Both the position numbers and the translations under genes were made by a program. From contig NZ_JACHMX010000001.1 of assembly GCF_014205155.1 (NCBI RefSeq), positions 2,728,001 through 2,792,000 of the forward strand: DNA of 64,000 bases, read 5' to 3'. The notes under the pieces were generated by a model. It was not told the origin of the DNA, ran no database searches, and saw only the letters and a list, made by a program, of their open reading frames with translations. The DNA is from Amycolatopsis umgeniensis. GTDB taxonomy: Bacteria; Actinomycetota; Actinomycetes; Mycobacteriales; Pseudonocardiaceae. Positions 37,651-46,474 of this stretch are shown in pieces (the first letter of the stretch is position 1; every line of letters begins with the position of its first letter).

Positions 37651-37714
37651 CGCGTTTAGTCCTCTGGATGCGGTAGTTGCACACGCAAGGACCGCATCCA
37701 GAGGACTGAACGCG
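37651..37714. terminator. 24-bp palindrome at a convergent junction, TTTAGTCC type
   Basis: Arms 37651-37674 and 37691-37714 with one G-U type pair; the loop can pair further (TTGC/GCAA). It starts on the base after the methyltransferase stop and ends two bases before the next stop. Its left arm reappears alone at 22044. Confidence 0.8.
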
Positions 37715-37716
37715 GG

Positions 37717-38841
37717 CTAGCCGCGCGCGAGGACCAGGGGGACGAGCTGTTCGGCCGGGGTGAGCGAGCCGTGCTGACCGACCATCGAGGACTCGACGGC
37801 CTCGGCAAGCTCCCGTACGAGCCCGAATCGCCCCTTCGCCGCCACGACGACGTCGCCGATCCGCGGCCGGACCCGGTCGGCGACCGGTCCGAACCAGCCC
37901 GCGTCGACGGCCTCGTCGCGCGAGAGGGTCCACGCCCGGTCGCCGATCACCTCACGCCAGGCCGCCAGCACGTCGGCCTCCGCCCCCGGTTCGCAGTAGA
38001 CGTGCCGTGCCCGGACCTCGCCTCCGATGGCCCGGACGCCGCCGAGCAGCGCGGGCGTCTCGTCGATGTCGAGCGCATCCTCGACGGTCACCATGCCGTG
38101 GTCGGCCACGACCGCGAGGAGCGCGCCGGACGGCAGGCCGTCCACAAGGGACTCGACCAGCTTGTCGACGTGCCGCAGCTGCATCCGCCACGGTGACGAG
38201 CCCGGACCGTAGATGTGGCCCAGCATGTCGAGTTCGCTGTGATAGCCCCAGCAGAACGCCGGCCGCGCCTCGAGGCAGCGCAGGATGCAGGCGGCGAGGT
38301 CGCCGAGCGCGTGGACGCCCACATAGCGGGCGCCGGATTGCGTCGCGCGGGTGAGCGCGGTGTCGGAGAACTTCGCCGACGAGACCACGCTGGTCGTGAT
38401 CCCGGCTGCCGCGGCGCGCTCGAACGTCGTCGGCAGGGGTTGCACCTCACGCGGCGGCAGCGCCCCGCGAAGGTCGCCGCCGTCCACATGACTGGACCAG
38501 CGCAGCGCGTTCAGGACGCCCGCCCCCGGGACTTCGAAGCTGTAGCCGACCAGGCCGTGCTCCCCCGAGGCCAGCCCCGTGCCGATCGCGCCGAGGCCCG
38601 CCGCCGTCGTGGCCGGGAAACCGACCCGCAGCGGCGACTTCGCCAGCTGGGTGAGCACGGGCGCGTCGGCCGCGTGCTCGGCCAGCAGTTCCCAGCCGAG
38701 GCCGTCGATGAGCAGGACGCAGGCGCTGGAGGCCTCGGACAGGCTCAGCGAGTTGGCGAACCCGGCGGCGCCGAGGGCGGAAAGGACGGACGGGACGACT
38801 TGGCCGAGATGCGGCACCTTCGCCGCGACAGGCAGTTCCAC
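37717..38841 (-). CDS. Alkaline phosphatase superfamily (nucleotide pyrophosphatase-like) protein
   Basis: 374 residues. Metal-site segments: VLLIDGLGWELL (first Asp), FPATTAAGLGAIGTG (nucleophile Thr), WGYHSELDMLGHIYGPGS, VVADHGMV and GQHGSLTPAEQLVPL. The family cleaves phosphodiesters or phosphonates. It has no obvious signal peptide. The GTG start faces the divergent FmdB-like gene. Confidence 0.87.
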   Translation of the reverse strand: MELPVAAKVPHLGQVVPSVLSALGAAGFANSLSLSEASSACVLLIDGLGWELLAEHAADAPVLTQLAKSPLRVGFPATTAAGLGAIGTGLASGEHGLVGYSFEVPGAGVLNALRWSSHVDGGDLRGALPPREVQPLPTTFERAAAAGITTSVVSSAKFSDTALTRATQSGARYVGVHALGDLAACILRCLEARPAFCWGYHSELDMLGHIYGPGSSPWRMQLRHVDKLVESLVDGLPSGALLAVVADHGMVTVEDALDIDETPALLGGVRAIGGEVRARHVYCEPGAEADVLAAWREVIGDRAWTLSRDEAVDAGWFGPVADRVRPRIGDVVVAAKGRFGLVRELAEAVESSMVGQHGSLTPAEQLVPLVLARG

Positions 38842-38891
38842 CCGGCCAGCTTGCCATCCCGGCGGACGAAAGGAGATGGGATGATGCCGGT

Positions 38892-39107
38892 ATGCCGACT
38901 TACGCCTACCGCTGCCGCGAATGCGCCGGGACCTTCGAACTGCTGCGGCCGATGAGCGAGTCCGGTGCGCCCGCGCCGTGCCCGGAAGGCCACCAGGACA
39001 CCGTCAAGCTGCTGACGACCGTCGCGCTGACCGGATCCGCGTCCGGTCCCGCCCCCGTTCCCGCAGGTGGGGGCGGCGGTTGCTGCGGAGGCGGCTGCTG
39101 CGGCTGA
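38892..39107 (+). CDS. FmdB-type zinc-ribbon protein
   Basis: 71 residues. MPTYAYRCRECAGTFELLRPM and PAPCPEGH give the zinc ribbon (CxxC plus later C and H). The tail is a Gly/Cys run (GGGGGCCGGGCCG) that might bind metal. Homologues are called FmdB regulatory proteins, but their function is unproven. Confidence 0.8.
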   Translation: MPTYAYRCRECAGTFELLRPMSESGAPAPCPEGHQDTVKLLTTVALTGSASGPAPVPAGGGGGCCGGGCCG

Positions 39108-39203
39108 CCACTCGATCGGGTGGCGCACCGTGTGATCGCCCGAACGGCGGGTACCCCCCTCCCACCAGTCTGGAACCTCCAGTCGTGGGAAGGGAGAAGC
39201 CCA

Positions 39204-40127
39204 GTGGCCACATCAGCACTGGCGGCCGTCGATTTCGGTCAAGGCGTGTCCAGCGCCTGGAGTTCGGTCGCCACGTTCGTCCCGAAGCTGCTCGCGTTCC
39301 TGGTCATCCTGTTCATCGGCTGGCTGATCGCCAAGGCGATCGCGAAGGCCGTGAGCCTGGTCCTCGAGAAGGTCGGGTTCAACCGGCTCCTCGAACGCGG
39401 GGGCTTCAAACAGATGCTCGCGCGGGGCCAGTTCGACGCGTCGAACATCATCAGCAAGATCGTCTACTACGCGATCCTGCTGATCGCCCTGCAGTTCGCC
39501 TTCGGCGTGTTCGGCCCGAACCCGGTGAGTTCGCTGCTCAACGAGATCGTCGCCTGGCTGCCGCGCGCCATCGTCGCGATCATCATCGTGGTGATCGCGG
39601 GTGCGATCGCCAAGGCGGTCAAGGACCTGGTGGGCAACGCCCTCGGCGGCGTTTCCTACGGCAAGGTGCTCGCCACCATCGCCTCGGTGTTCATCTGGGG
39701 TCTCGGTGCGATCGCCGCGCTGAACCAGATCGGCGTGGCCACCGCGGTCACGCTGCCGGTGCTGATCACCGTGCTCGCCACGGTCGGCGGGATCGCCGTC
39801 GTCGGTGTCGGCGGTGGCCTGATCAAGCCGATGCAGCAGCGCTGGGAGACCTGGCTCAACCGGGCCGAGTCGGAGATCCCGGCCGCGAAGGCGCAGGCCG
39901 AGGCCTATCAGCGGGGCCGGGAGGACGCGAGTCGCTCCGGTGACGTGCCGACCGAGCGGACGACCGCTCACCAGCCGGTGTCCGCCGGGCACCACGCGGC
40001 CGACCCGAACGCGATGGGCCAGCCGCACCAGCAGTTCCCGACCAGCCAGGGTCAGGTGCCCCCGCACCAGGATCCCGGCCAGCGGCCCCCCGGCGGGTCA
40101 ATGCCCCCTCCGCCGGAGTACCGCTGA
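39204..40127 (+). CDS. Membrane protein with MscS/CmpX-type conserved TM helices
   Basis: 307 residues. Four or more membrane helices, with KLLAFLVILFIGWLIAKAIAK and GFNRLLERGGFKQM typical of the conserved TM-helix repeats in CmpX-like mechanosensitive channel relatives. The last ~100 residues are soluble and Pro/Gln/His-rich. There is no MscS beta domain, so channel activity is uncertain. GTG start with AAGGGAG seven bases before. Confidence 0.8.
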   Translation: MATSALAAVDFGQGVSSAWSSVATFVPKLLAFLVILFIGWLIAKAIAKAVSLVLEKVGFNRLLERGGFKQMLARGQFDASNIISKIVYYAILLIALQFAFGVFGPNPVSSLLNEIVAWLPRAIVAIIIVVIAGAIAKAVKDLVGNALGGVSYGKVLATIASVFIWGLGAIAALNQIGVATAVTLPVLITVLATVGGIAVVGVGGGLIKPMQQRWETWLNRAESEIPAAKAQAEAYQRGREDASRSGDVPTERTTAHQPVSAGHHAADPNAMGQPHQQFPTSQGQVPPHQDPGQRPPGGSMPPPPEYR

Positions 40128-40134
40128 CCTGCAA

Positions 40135-40174
40135 CGGGAGCGGGTGGGGTGTCCGGCCGCCCTACCCGTTCCCG
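40135..40174. terminator. 11-bp inverted repeat at a convergent junction
   Basis: CGGGAGCGGGT and ACCCGTTCCCG, one mismatch, 18-base loop, spanning the gap between the convergent stops at 40127 and 40162. Confidence 0.5.
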
Positions 40175-40545
40175 GTCGGCTGAGTGCGCCGGTCGTCCAT
40201 CGTGGCGGCCAGCGAACACACGCCGACCAGGCGAGCGGTCAGCCAGTCACTGGTGTTCCAGGCGGACAGATCGGCCGGAGCGCGGAACGTCCAGCCCTTG
40301 GTCTTGGCCTCGTCCAGCAGCCCTCGCGTGTAGCCCGCGAGAAGCACCACCCCGGCGACAGCCGCCGAACCTTCGACCCCCGCCGCGAGGATGTCGCGTA
40401 CCGCCGCGGAGTGCTGATCGAAGACGGCCGACAGCCCGGGAAGGGCCGCCGCCGCGGCGAGTCCGGCGACGCCGATCTGCTCGTGAAGCCGCGAAAGCGT
40501 GCTACGAGCCGAAGATTCCACCCAGGACGAAACCAGATCTTTCAC
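40162..40545 (-). CDS. Small Ala-rich protein, DUF6401-like
   Basis: 127 residues, helical and Ala-rich. GLAAAAALPGLSAVFDQHSA, VRDILAAG and a late SDWLTARLVGVCSLA resemble small actinomycete proteins grouped as DUF6401; I recognise the pattern but cannot confirm the family. No function known. The GTG start is six bases behind TAACCT. Confidence 0.55.
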   Translation of the reverse strand: MKDLVSSWVESSARSTLSRLHEQIGVAGLAAAAALPGLSAVFDQHSAAVRDILAAGVEGSAAVAGVVLLAGYTRGLLDEAKTKGWTFRAPADLSAWNTSDWLTARLVGVCSLAATMDDRRTQPTGNG

Positions 40546-40551
40546 CCGACC

Positions 40552-40557
40552 AGGTTA
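40552..40557 (-). promoter_or_regulatory. -10-like TAACCT before DUF6401-like gene
   Basis: On the minus strand TAACCT, six bases, GTG 40545. Confidence 0.45.
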
Positions 40558-40606
40558 GCCAGGCGAGCCGATTTGTCGACATCCCGGTGACCATGATCGC
40601 AGTGAT

Positions 40607-41725
40607 TCAGCACGCCTTGAGTGCCTGGTCCAGGTCGTGCCAGAGATCCTCGACGTCCTCCAGGCCCACCGACATGCGGATGAGCCGGTCGGTGACGCCC
40701 GCTCCGTGCCGATCGTCCTCGGCGACGATCCGGTGGCTGATCGACGCGGGATGCTGGATGAGCGAGTCCACGCTGCCGAGGCTGACGGCCGGGGTGATCA
40801 GCCGGACCGCGCCGATGAGCGCGTGCGGATCGCCCTCGACCTCGAACGCGATCAACGGACCGCCGACACTCGGATAGTGCACCGCGCTCACGTTCGCGTG
40901 CCCGCGAAGCCGCTCGACGAGTTCGGCGGCCGTCGCGGACGCGGCGTTGACGCGCAGCGGAAGGGTCGAGAGGCCGCGAAGCAGCATGTACCCGGCCAGC
41001 GGGTGCAGCACGCCGCCGGTGGCGAACCGGATCTGCCGCAACATCCCGGCATCCTCGGCGCTACAGGCGACCACACCGCCCATGACGTCGCCGTGGCCGC
41101 CGAGGAACTTGGTGGCGCTGTGCAGGACGAAGCGGGCCCCGTGACGCCCGGGCCGCTGGAGCACGGGAGTCGCGAAGGTGTTATCGACCAGCACGGGGAC
41201 ATCGCCCGCCGCGCGCACGATCTCGGCGATGTCGACCTCGCGCAGGGTCGGGTTCGCCGGCGTCTCGAGCAGTACCAATCCGGTGTCGGGACGCAGCGCC
41301 GCGGCGACGCCCGCCGGATCCGCCCAGGTCACTTCAGTGCCGAGCAAGCCGGACGTGAGCATGTGGTCGGTGCAGCCGTAGACCGGCCGGACGGCGACGA
41401 CGTGCCGTTTGCCCTGCGCGACGGCGGCGAGCAGCGAAGCCGACACGGCCGCCATGCCGGTGGCGAAAGCGACGGCGTCTTCGAACCCTTCGAGCTCGGC
41501 CAGCGCCTTCTCGAACCGCTCGACGGTCGGGTTGCTCAGCCGTCCGTAGACCGGGAGCCCGGACAGCGAGCCCGAGGTGGCGAACTCGTCGATGCGGGCC
41601 GCCTCTTCGACACTGTCCCGCGACGGGTAAGTCGTGGACAGGTCGAGCGGTGCGGCGTGGACGCCGAGGTCCGTGAGATCGTCACGGCCGGCGTGGACGG
41701 CCCGGGTGCGCAGCGTTGCGGTCAT
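40607..41725 (-). CDS. Cys/Met metabolism PLP enzyme (cystathionine gamma-synthase/lyase family)
   Basis: 372 residues. PLP Lys lies in LHSATKFLGGHGDVMGG; VYGRLSNPTVERFEKALAELEG, GMAAVSASLLA, VDNTFATPVLQRP and the C-terminal RMSVGLEDVEDLWHDLDQAL are typical. It could be a gamma-synthase, gamma-lyase or methionine gamma-lyase. The divergent Lrp/AsnC gene 58 bases away suggests amino-acid-responsive catabolism, e.g. of methionine or cystathionine. Confidence 0.88.
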   Translation of the reverse strand: MTATLRTRAVHAGRDDLTDLGVHAAPLDLSTTYPSRDSVEEAARIDEFATSGSLSGLPVYGRLSNPTVERFEKALAELEGFEDAVAFATGMAAVSASLLAAVAQGKRHVVAVRPVYGCTDHMLTSGLLGTEVTWADPAGVAAALRPDTGLVLLETPANPTLREVDIAEIVRAAGDVPVLVDNTFATPVLQRPGRHGARFVLHSATKFLGGHGDVMGGVVACSAEDAGMLRQIRFATGGVLHPLAGYMLLRGLSTLPLRVNAASATAAELVERLRGHANVSAVHYPSVGGPLIAFEVEGDPHALIGAVRLITPAVSLGSVDSLIQHPASISHRIVAEDDRHGAGVTDRLIRMSVGLEDVEDLWHDLDQALKAC

Positions 41726-41783
41726 ACCGAGATGGTGCGATTTTCTTCGGATCGAAAGCAATATCCTCGGATATCATTCGCAG
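41726..41783. promoter_or_regulatory. Divergent promoter region with Lrp-type dyad
   Basis: An A/T-rich island in very GC-rich DNA. ATATCC-TC-GGATAT (41761-41774) is an exact inverted repeat, and CTTCGGATCGAAAG just before it is a second, looser one. This is a likely binding site for the adjacent AsnC/Lrp regulator controlling both genes. Confidence 0.55.
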
Positions 41784-42257
41784 ATGCCGGATTCTGTCGA
41801 ACTGAGTACGGTCGACCTGCGGATTCTGCGGCTGCTGCAGAACGACGCCCGGATCTCGAACAAGGATCTGGCGGCCGAGGTCGGCGTCGCACCTTCGACC
41901 TGCCTCGACCGCGTCAACCGGCTGCGCGAGCTCGGGGTGATCGTCGGCCAGCGCGCGGAGGTGGACGCCGCGAAACTCGGCCGCCCGCTCGAAGCGCTCC
42001 TGTTCGTGCAGGTCCGCCCGCACCGGCGGACGCTGGTGGACGCGTTCGTCGAGCATCTGCTGGCCCTGCCCGAGGTCCGCGCCGTCTACCACCTGACCGG
42101 ACCGGACGACTTCCTCGCGCATGTCGCCACCGCTTCGGCGACCGAGCTGCAACGGCTGGTGCTCGACGAGCTGACCGCCCGCGACGAGGTCGCCAGGGTG
42201 CACACGAACCTGGTCTTCCAGCACTGGAGCGGGGGACCTTTGCTCCCGCCGGGCTAG
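41784..42257 (+). CDS. Lrp/AsnC-family transcriptional regulator
   Basis: 157 residues, standard length. HTH: LRILRLLQNDARISNKDLAAEVGVAPSTCLDRV in pieces, with recognition helix VAPSTCLDRVNRLRE; then the RAM effector domain (LPEVRAVYHLTGPDDFLAHV). It faces the PLP enzyme gene and most likely controls it in response to an amino acid. Confidence 0.92.
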   Translation: MPDSVELSTVDLRILRLLQNDARISNKDLAAEVGVAPSTCLDRVNRLRELGVIVGQRAEVDAAKLGRPLEALLFVQVRPHRRTLVDAFVEHLLALPEVRAVYHLTGPDDFLAHVATASATELQRLVLDELTARDEVARVHTNLVFQHWSGGPLLPPG

Positions 42258-42301
42258 GCGCCGTCCCGCGGCACCGCGCGGCTGTGTCCACACACCGATC
42301 T

Positions 42302-42364
42302 CGCGTGACCCGGCTCCGCACACGCGAGTTACGGGTCTGATCACGCGAGTGCGGAGTTGCGTCC
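42302..42364. repeat. 21-bp-phased repeat array, mixed orientation
   Basis: Units begin with CGCG at 42302, 42323 and 42344, exactly 21 bp apart. The first reads in the CGCGTGA direction; the second, reversed, is CGCGTGATCAG then ACCCGTAACT, so directions alternate. It sits between the convergent Lrp and DUF1963 stops. Confidence 0.6.
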
Positions 42365-42374
42365 GAGGCGCCGC

Positions 42375-43208
42375 CTAGTCGACGCGGACCTTGAACGGAT
42401 GGGTGACGTCGGCGGGGCAGGTGAAGATGTTCAGCGCTCCCCTGCGGTGGAACGACCAGCCAGCCGGTTCGTCCTCCGCGACCTCACAGCCACAGCCGAC
42501 CTCGTGTTCCTCCGTGGCCAGCGAGATCGTCTGCCGCAGCTCGGCACCGCATTCCCGGCAGCCCAGCTCGTGGCGACCGGTCGCGTACCAGGCCGTCCAG
42601 CCGCCGATCTTCGAGTAGTGGTCCAGCTCCGGCCAGCCCTCCGGATCGTCGCTCGCGCCTTCGGGGATGCCGAGCGCGGCGCGGGTCTCCGGTGGGAAGT
42701 CGCACAGCCGGGGCAGTTCGTCGATCGAGCACGGCTCGAACACGCACGGAACCGGCAGGAAGTCGGCCTGGGCCTCCTCGGGAGCGGGCGGCGGGTCCGC
42801 GATGTCCCCGACCTCGCCGGAATCGCGCCACACCAGCCGGACCGCGGGCGCCGAATGATGCGGGCTGTCGTGCTCGAGCGGGCAGAACAGGATCTGCAGG
42901 ACGTCGGTGCCCTCGGGGAAGGGCAGCTCCGGGAAGTCGTCGCGGAAGAACTGCGCCGCGCTGACCATCACCGGGACCGGACCCTCGAGCGGATGTCCGC
43001 CCGCCCACGCGTCGTCGGACGCGTCCGGGTCGGGAGGCCAGGTCACGGGGCATTCCGGCCACGGCTCATCCGACGGCCAAAGCAGCGGGCCGCCGAAGTG
43101 GCTCTCGTCGGGGCGAGGCTCGCCCGGCGCGGGGTGCAGCCGGATGGCCGTCCGGACCAGGTCGTTCAGGCCGGGGATGGGGACCCCGCCGTATGTCAGC
43201 TGACGCAC
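42375..43208 (-). CDS. DUF1963 family protein
   Basis: 277 residues. FGGPLLWPSDEPWPECP, VMVSAAQFFRDDFPELPFPEG and LQILFCPLEHD match DUF1963 (YwqG-type), and a Cys-rich stretch HELGCRECGAELRQ...EVGCGCE looks like a metal site. The role is unknown; homologues are often near toxin-immunity or phage-type genes, but not here. The GTG start follows the upstream stop by ten bases, so the two small genes form an operon. Confidence 0.75.
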   Translation of the reverse strand: MRQLTYGGVPIPGLNDLVRTAIRLHPAPGEPRPDESHFGGPLLWPSDEPWPECPVTWPPDPDASDDAWAGGHPLEGPVPVMVSAAQFFRDDFPELPFPEGTDVLQILFCPLEHDSPHHSAPAVRLVWRDSGEVGDIADPPPAPEEAQADFLPVPCVFEPCSIDELPRLCDFPPETRAALGIPEGASDDPEGWPELDHYSKIGGWTAWYATGRHELGCRECGAELRQTISLATEEHEVGCGCEVAEDEPAGWSFHRRGALNIFTCPADVTHPFKVRVD

Positions 43209-43218
43209 CCACGGGAGC

Positions 43219-43584
43219 TTAGAGGTCCGGCAGCGGATCTTCAGGTTTTGCCGCACTCCGCGAGATCTCCGCGTCCGCGGCGTGGACGACCGAGATGTAC
43301 TCGTCGTCGATCTCGTAGACGACGCCGTTGAACTCGAACCACGGATTGCCGCCCGTCTCCACGGGCCCGATCCGATGGTTTCGCAGGGTCGTCGCGATGA
43401 CGCGTTTCGGCGACTTCCTGCTCAACCGTCCGGTCGTCATGATCGTGATCGTCTTGCGGGTCACCGCGAAGAACACGCAGGGATTGGCGCTGCCGAAGAT
43501 GTCGGCTGGGAACACGTACTGGATCTCGTCGTCCGGATCGAGGAGTTCCTTGATCCGTTTCCTGACCCCCGAGGAAACCGGCAT
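43219..43584 (-). CDS. Small protein, PH-like fold suggested
   Basis: 121 residues. Beta-strand pattern DEIQYVFPADIFGS, VFFAVTRKTITIMTTG, WFEFNGVVYEI followed by a charged end suggests a bacterial PH-like domain (AVTRKTITIM resembles the VTNRRLI strand of such domains). No function known. It precedes and is probably co-transcribed with the DUF1963 gene. Confidence 0.6.
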   Translation of the reverse strand: MPVSSGVRKRIKELLDPDDEIQYVFPADIFGSANPCVFFAVTRKTITIMTTGRLSRKSPKRVIATTLRNHRIGPVETGGNPWFEFNGVVYEIDDEYISVVHAADAEISRSAAKPEDPLPDL

Positions 43585-43927
43585 GCTTCCAGGCTACCCA
43601 GCCCGGTCACCTCTCGTGAGTGGTACGGAACACCCGCCTCGACGATGAAGGAATCGGGACACTCAACGTCCCGATTCCTCCACGCTCGAACCTGCCGCGG
43701 TGAGATTCCGGTGTCATCGAGCTCCGAGACCGGAGCGACCCTCGACTACCTCACCTCACCTTCGCCCTGGTCACGCGTAGGTAAGCAAATACCGGCCCGC
43801 TCTAACCGTCCTTACCACTCGCGAGGTGCTGCCTGGCGCGGCACGGTCAGTACTGATCGCTCGTGGCCGATGTCCCCGGTGTGCCCGCTTGCGGACGGGG
43901 TTCCCGTCCTGCAGAGCTCACGAGGCC
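43585..43927. other. Gene-free stretch with one small palindrome
   Basis: 343 bases without a supported gene. At 43649-43679 AGGAATCGGGAC and GTCCCGATTCCT form an exact 12-bp stem with a 7-base loop. The rest shows no tRNA, repeat array or good promoter. The gap separates the start of the PH-like gene from the end of the dehydrogenase gene. Confidence 0.6.
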
Positions 43928-45703
43928 TCACCTGGCCGAGTAGTCCTTGAATCCCTTCCCCGTCTTCCGCCCGAGCCGCCCGGCGGTCACGAGGTGCTCC
44001 AGAAGCGGCGCGGGCGCGAAGCCCTCTTCGCGGAACTCGTTGAACAGGGTCCGCTGAATCGCCAGCGAGACGTCCAGCCCGACGACGTCGAGCAGTTCGA
44101 ACGGGCCCATCGGCAGGCCACAGCCCACCTTCATGGCGGTGTCGATGTCGTCGGCCTCCGCGTAGTGCGCCTCGAGCATCTTCACCGCGTCGTTGAGGTA
44201 CGGGAACAGCAGCGCGTTGACGATGAACCCGGCCCGGTCGCCACAGTGCACCGGATGTTTGCCCACCGCCCCGCAGACGGCGTCGACGGTCGCGATCACG
44301 TCGGGCGCGGTGGCGATCGTCGAGACGACCTCGACGAGTTTCATCACCGGCGCGGGGTTGAAGAAGTGCACCCCCACGACGTCCGACGGCCGCGAGGTGG
44401 CGGCCGCGCATTCGATGACCGGCAGCGAGGACGTGGTCGTCGCCAGGACCGCGCCCGGTTTCACGACGTCGTCGAGAGCGGCGAAGACGGCCTGCTTGAC
44501 GGCGAGGTCCTCGGCCACCGCCTCGATGACGAGGTCGACGTCGGCCAGCTCGTCGAACTCCACCGCGGGCGAGATCCGGCCGAGCGCGGCGGCGGCGTCT
44601 TCCTCGGACAGCCGGCCCTTGACGACGGACTTGTCCAGCGACTTCTTCACCCGCGCGACCGACGCCGCGGCCTTCTCCGCGCTCCGCGCCCGCAGGATGA
44701 CCTCGTAGCCGCGTTTCGCGAACACCTCGACGATGCCTGTCGCCATCGTCCCGGTCCCGACGACACCGACCTTCCGCACCTCCCGCGGCGCGACGGTGTC
44801 CACTGTGGACGCCGTGACCGCGTCGGTCACCGTCGGCGAATCCGGTTCGTCGTAGGTGTAGAAGCCCTGCCCCGTCTTCCGGCCGAGCAGCCCGGCGGTG
44901 ATCATCTGCTTCAGCAGCGGCGCCGGCGCGTGGAGCCGGTTGCGGGACTGGTGGTACATCGTATCGAGGATCTCGTACGCGGTGTCCAGCCCGATGAGGT
45001 CGAGCAAAGCCAAGGGCCCCATGGGATATCCGCAGCCGAACCGCATCGCCGCGTCGAGATCCTCACGCGTGGCGTAGCGCTGCTCGTACATGCGCACGGC
45101 GTGGTTGAGATACCCGAACAGCAGCGCGTTCGCGATGAACCCGGCGCGGTCGCCGATCACCACCGGCGTCTTGCCGAGACGTTCGGCGAACGCGACGACG
45201 TCGGTGACCACGTCCGGCTCGGTCACCACGGTGCGGACGATTTCGACCAGTTTGAGGATCGGCGCCGGGTTGAAGAAGTGCATCCCGACGACCTTGCCCG
45301 GCCGCGCGGTGTGCACCCCGATCTCGGTGATCGACAGCGAGGAGGTGTTGGACACGAAGATCGTGTCGGCGCCGGTGATCTTGTCCAGCTGCGCGAACAC
45401 GTCGGATTTCGCTTCGAGGTTCTCGGGGATCGCCTCGATCACCAGGTCCACATCGGACAGTTCGGCGAGTGACGTGGTGTACCGGATCCGGCCCAGCAGC
45501 TCGTTCCGGCCGTCGGCGTCGAGTTTGCCGCCCGACACCGCCCGTTCGGTCGAATGCTCCAGATGACCCCGGCCCCGGCGCACGCCGTCATCGTCGATCT
45601 CCACCGCGACGACGGACACACCGCTGCGCGCGAGCACCTCGGCGATCCCGGCACCCATGGTGCCGAGACCGATGACTCCCACACTCGAGATTTCCCGCGC
45701 CAC
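43928..45703 (-). CDS. Double 3-hydroxyacyl-CoA dehydrogenase (tandem fused)
   Basis: 591 residues made of two complete short-chain 3-hydroxyacyl-CoA dehydrogenases in a row. Each has a Rossmann start (VGVIGLGTMGAGIAEVLA; VGVVGTGTMATGIVEVFA), a catalytic His loop (GMHFFNPAPILKLVEIV; GVHFFNPAPVMKLVEVV) and a C-terminal helical domain ending GLLGRKTGQGFYTY or GRLGRKTGKGFKDY. They oxidise 3-hydroxybutyryl-CoA-like substrates with NAD(P). GTG start with GGAGG six bases before. Confidence 0.92.
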   Translation of the reverse strand: MAREISSVGVIGLGTMGAGIAEVLARSGVSVVAVEIDDDGVRRGRGHLEHSTERAVSGGKLDADGRNELLGRIRYTTSLAELSDVDLVIEAIPENLEAKSDVFAQLDKITGADTIFVSNTSSLSITEIGVHTARPGKVVGMHFFNPAPILKLVEIVRTVVTEPDVVTDVVAFAERLGKTPVVIGDRAGFIANALLFGYLNHAVRMYEQRYATREDLDAAMRFGCGYPMGPLALLDLIGLDTAYEILDTMYHQSRNRLHAPAPLLKQMITAGLLGRKTGQGFYTYDEPDSPTVTDAVTASTVDTVAPREVRKVGVVGTGTMATGIVEVFAKRGYEVILRARSAEKAAASVARVKKSLDKSVVKGRLSEEDAAAALGRISPAVEFDELADVDLVIEAVAEDLAVKQAVFAALDDVVKPGAVLATTTSSLPVIECAAATSRPSDVVGVHFFNPAPVMKLVEVVSTIATAPDVIATVDAVCGAVGKHPVHCGDRAGFIVNALLFPYLNDAVKMLEAHYAEADDIDTAMKVGCGLPMGPFELLDVVGLDVSLAIQRTLFNEFREEGFAPAPLLEHLVTAGRLGRKTGKGFKDYSAR

Positions 45704-45799
45704 AACCGGCCTCCGGAGGTTACTCGCTGGTAGTTTCCCCGATCGTGCCATGCCGGGGCGCGGAAAGCAGCGGCTGTCACCCTCCGAATCGAGTAAGTG

Positions 45800-46474
45800 T
45801 CACTCCCCGAAGTTCTGGTCGACGAGGTCCTTGACCTTGGTGAGCGCTTCTTCGGCCTGCGCACCTTTCGCGCGGACCTCGATCCGGTCACCCTGGCGTG
45901 CGCCGAGAGCCATCAAGGCGAGGACGCTGTTGGCGTCCGCGGTCTCTTCCCCGAGCCGCACGGTGACCTCCGCGTCCAGGCCCGCGATGCTCCGGACCAG
46001 GACCGCGGCGGGCCGCGCGTGCAGCCCGACGTCGTTCCGCAGCGTGAGTTCGACGCTGCTCTCGCCGTCTTGCACGCCGCTGTCGAAGGTCAGATCCGGC
46101 GGGGCACCCGCCGAGGCGGCGGCTCCGGCGACGGCCTGGCGATCCGCGCCGCCCTGCGCCGCGACGGCGGCGGCGATCGCGCCCTCGACGAGCGGCGCGT
46201 CCACCACGACCGCGGCCGACGGGTCGGCGAGCGATTCGACGGCGAGATCCGCTGTCATCTGCGCACTGCCCAGGTCGTACAGCAGGACGACGCCCGCTCC
46301 CGAATCGGCGCGCTGCGTCGCGGCGACGACCTCGTCGTAATCCGTTCCGATCCCGCCTTCGGACAGGCCGCCCGCCGCCACGATGGTGACGTCCGGTGCC
46401 ATCTGGGCGGCGAGTTCCGCGAGCCCTTCGGCGAGTTTGGCGCTGTGGGAGACGAGCACGATTCCGACACTCAC
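45800..46474 (-). CDS. dhaM: PTS-dependent dihydroxyacetone kinase, phosphotransfer subunit DhaM
   Basis: 224 residues. An EIIA-mannose-type domain (VGIVLVSHSAKLAEGLAEL, with the phospho-His in SHS) is fused to an HPr domain (VGLHARPAAVLVR, active His). It passes phosphate from the general PTS to DhaL-bound ADP. Its GTG start overlaps the dhaL stop by GTGA. Confidence 0.94.
   Translation of the reverse strand: MSVGIVLVSHSAKLAEGLAELAAQMAPDVTIVAAGGLSEGGIGTDYDEVVAATQRADSGAGVVLLYDLGSAQMTADLAVESLADPSAAVVVDAPLVEGAIAAAVAAQGGADRQAVAGAAASAGAPPDLTFDSGVQDGESSVELTLRNDVGLHARPAAVLVRSIAGLDAEVTVRLGEETADANSVLALMALGARQGDRIEVRAKGAQAEEALTKVKDLVDQNFGE

Noticed and set aside
43585..43927. Possible tRNA or small RNA in the long gap
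   Set aside because: No T-loop or acceptor-stem pattern on either strand; only a 12-bp palindrome is evident.
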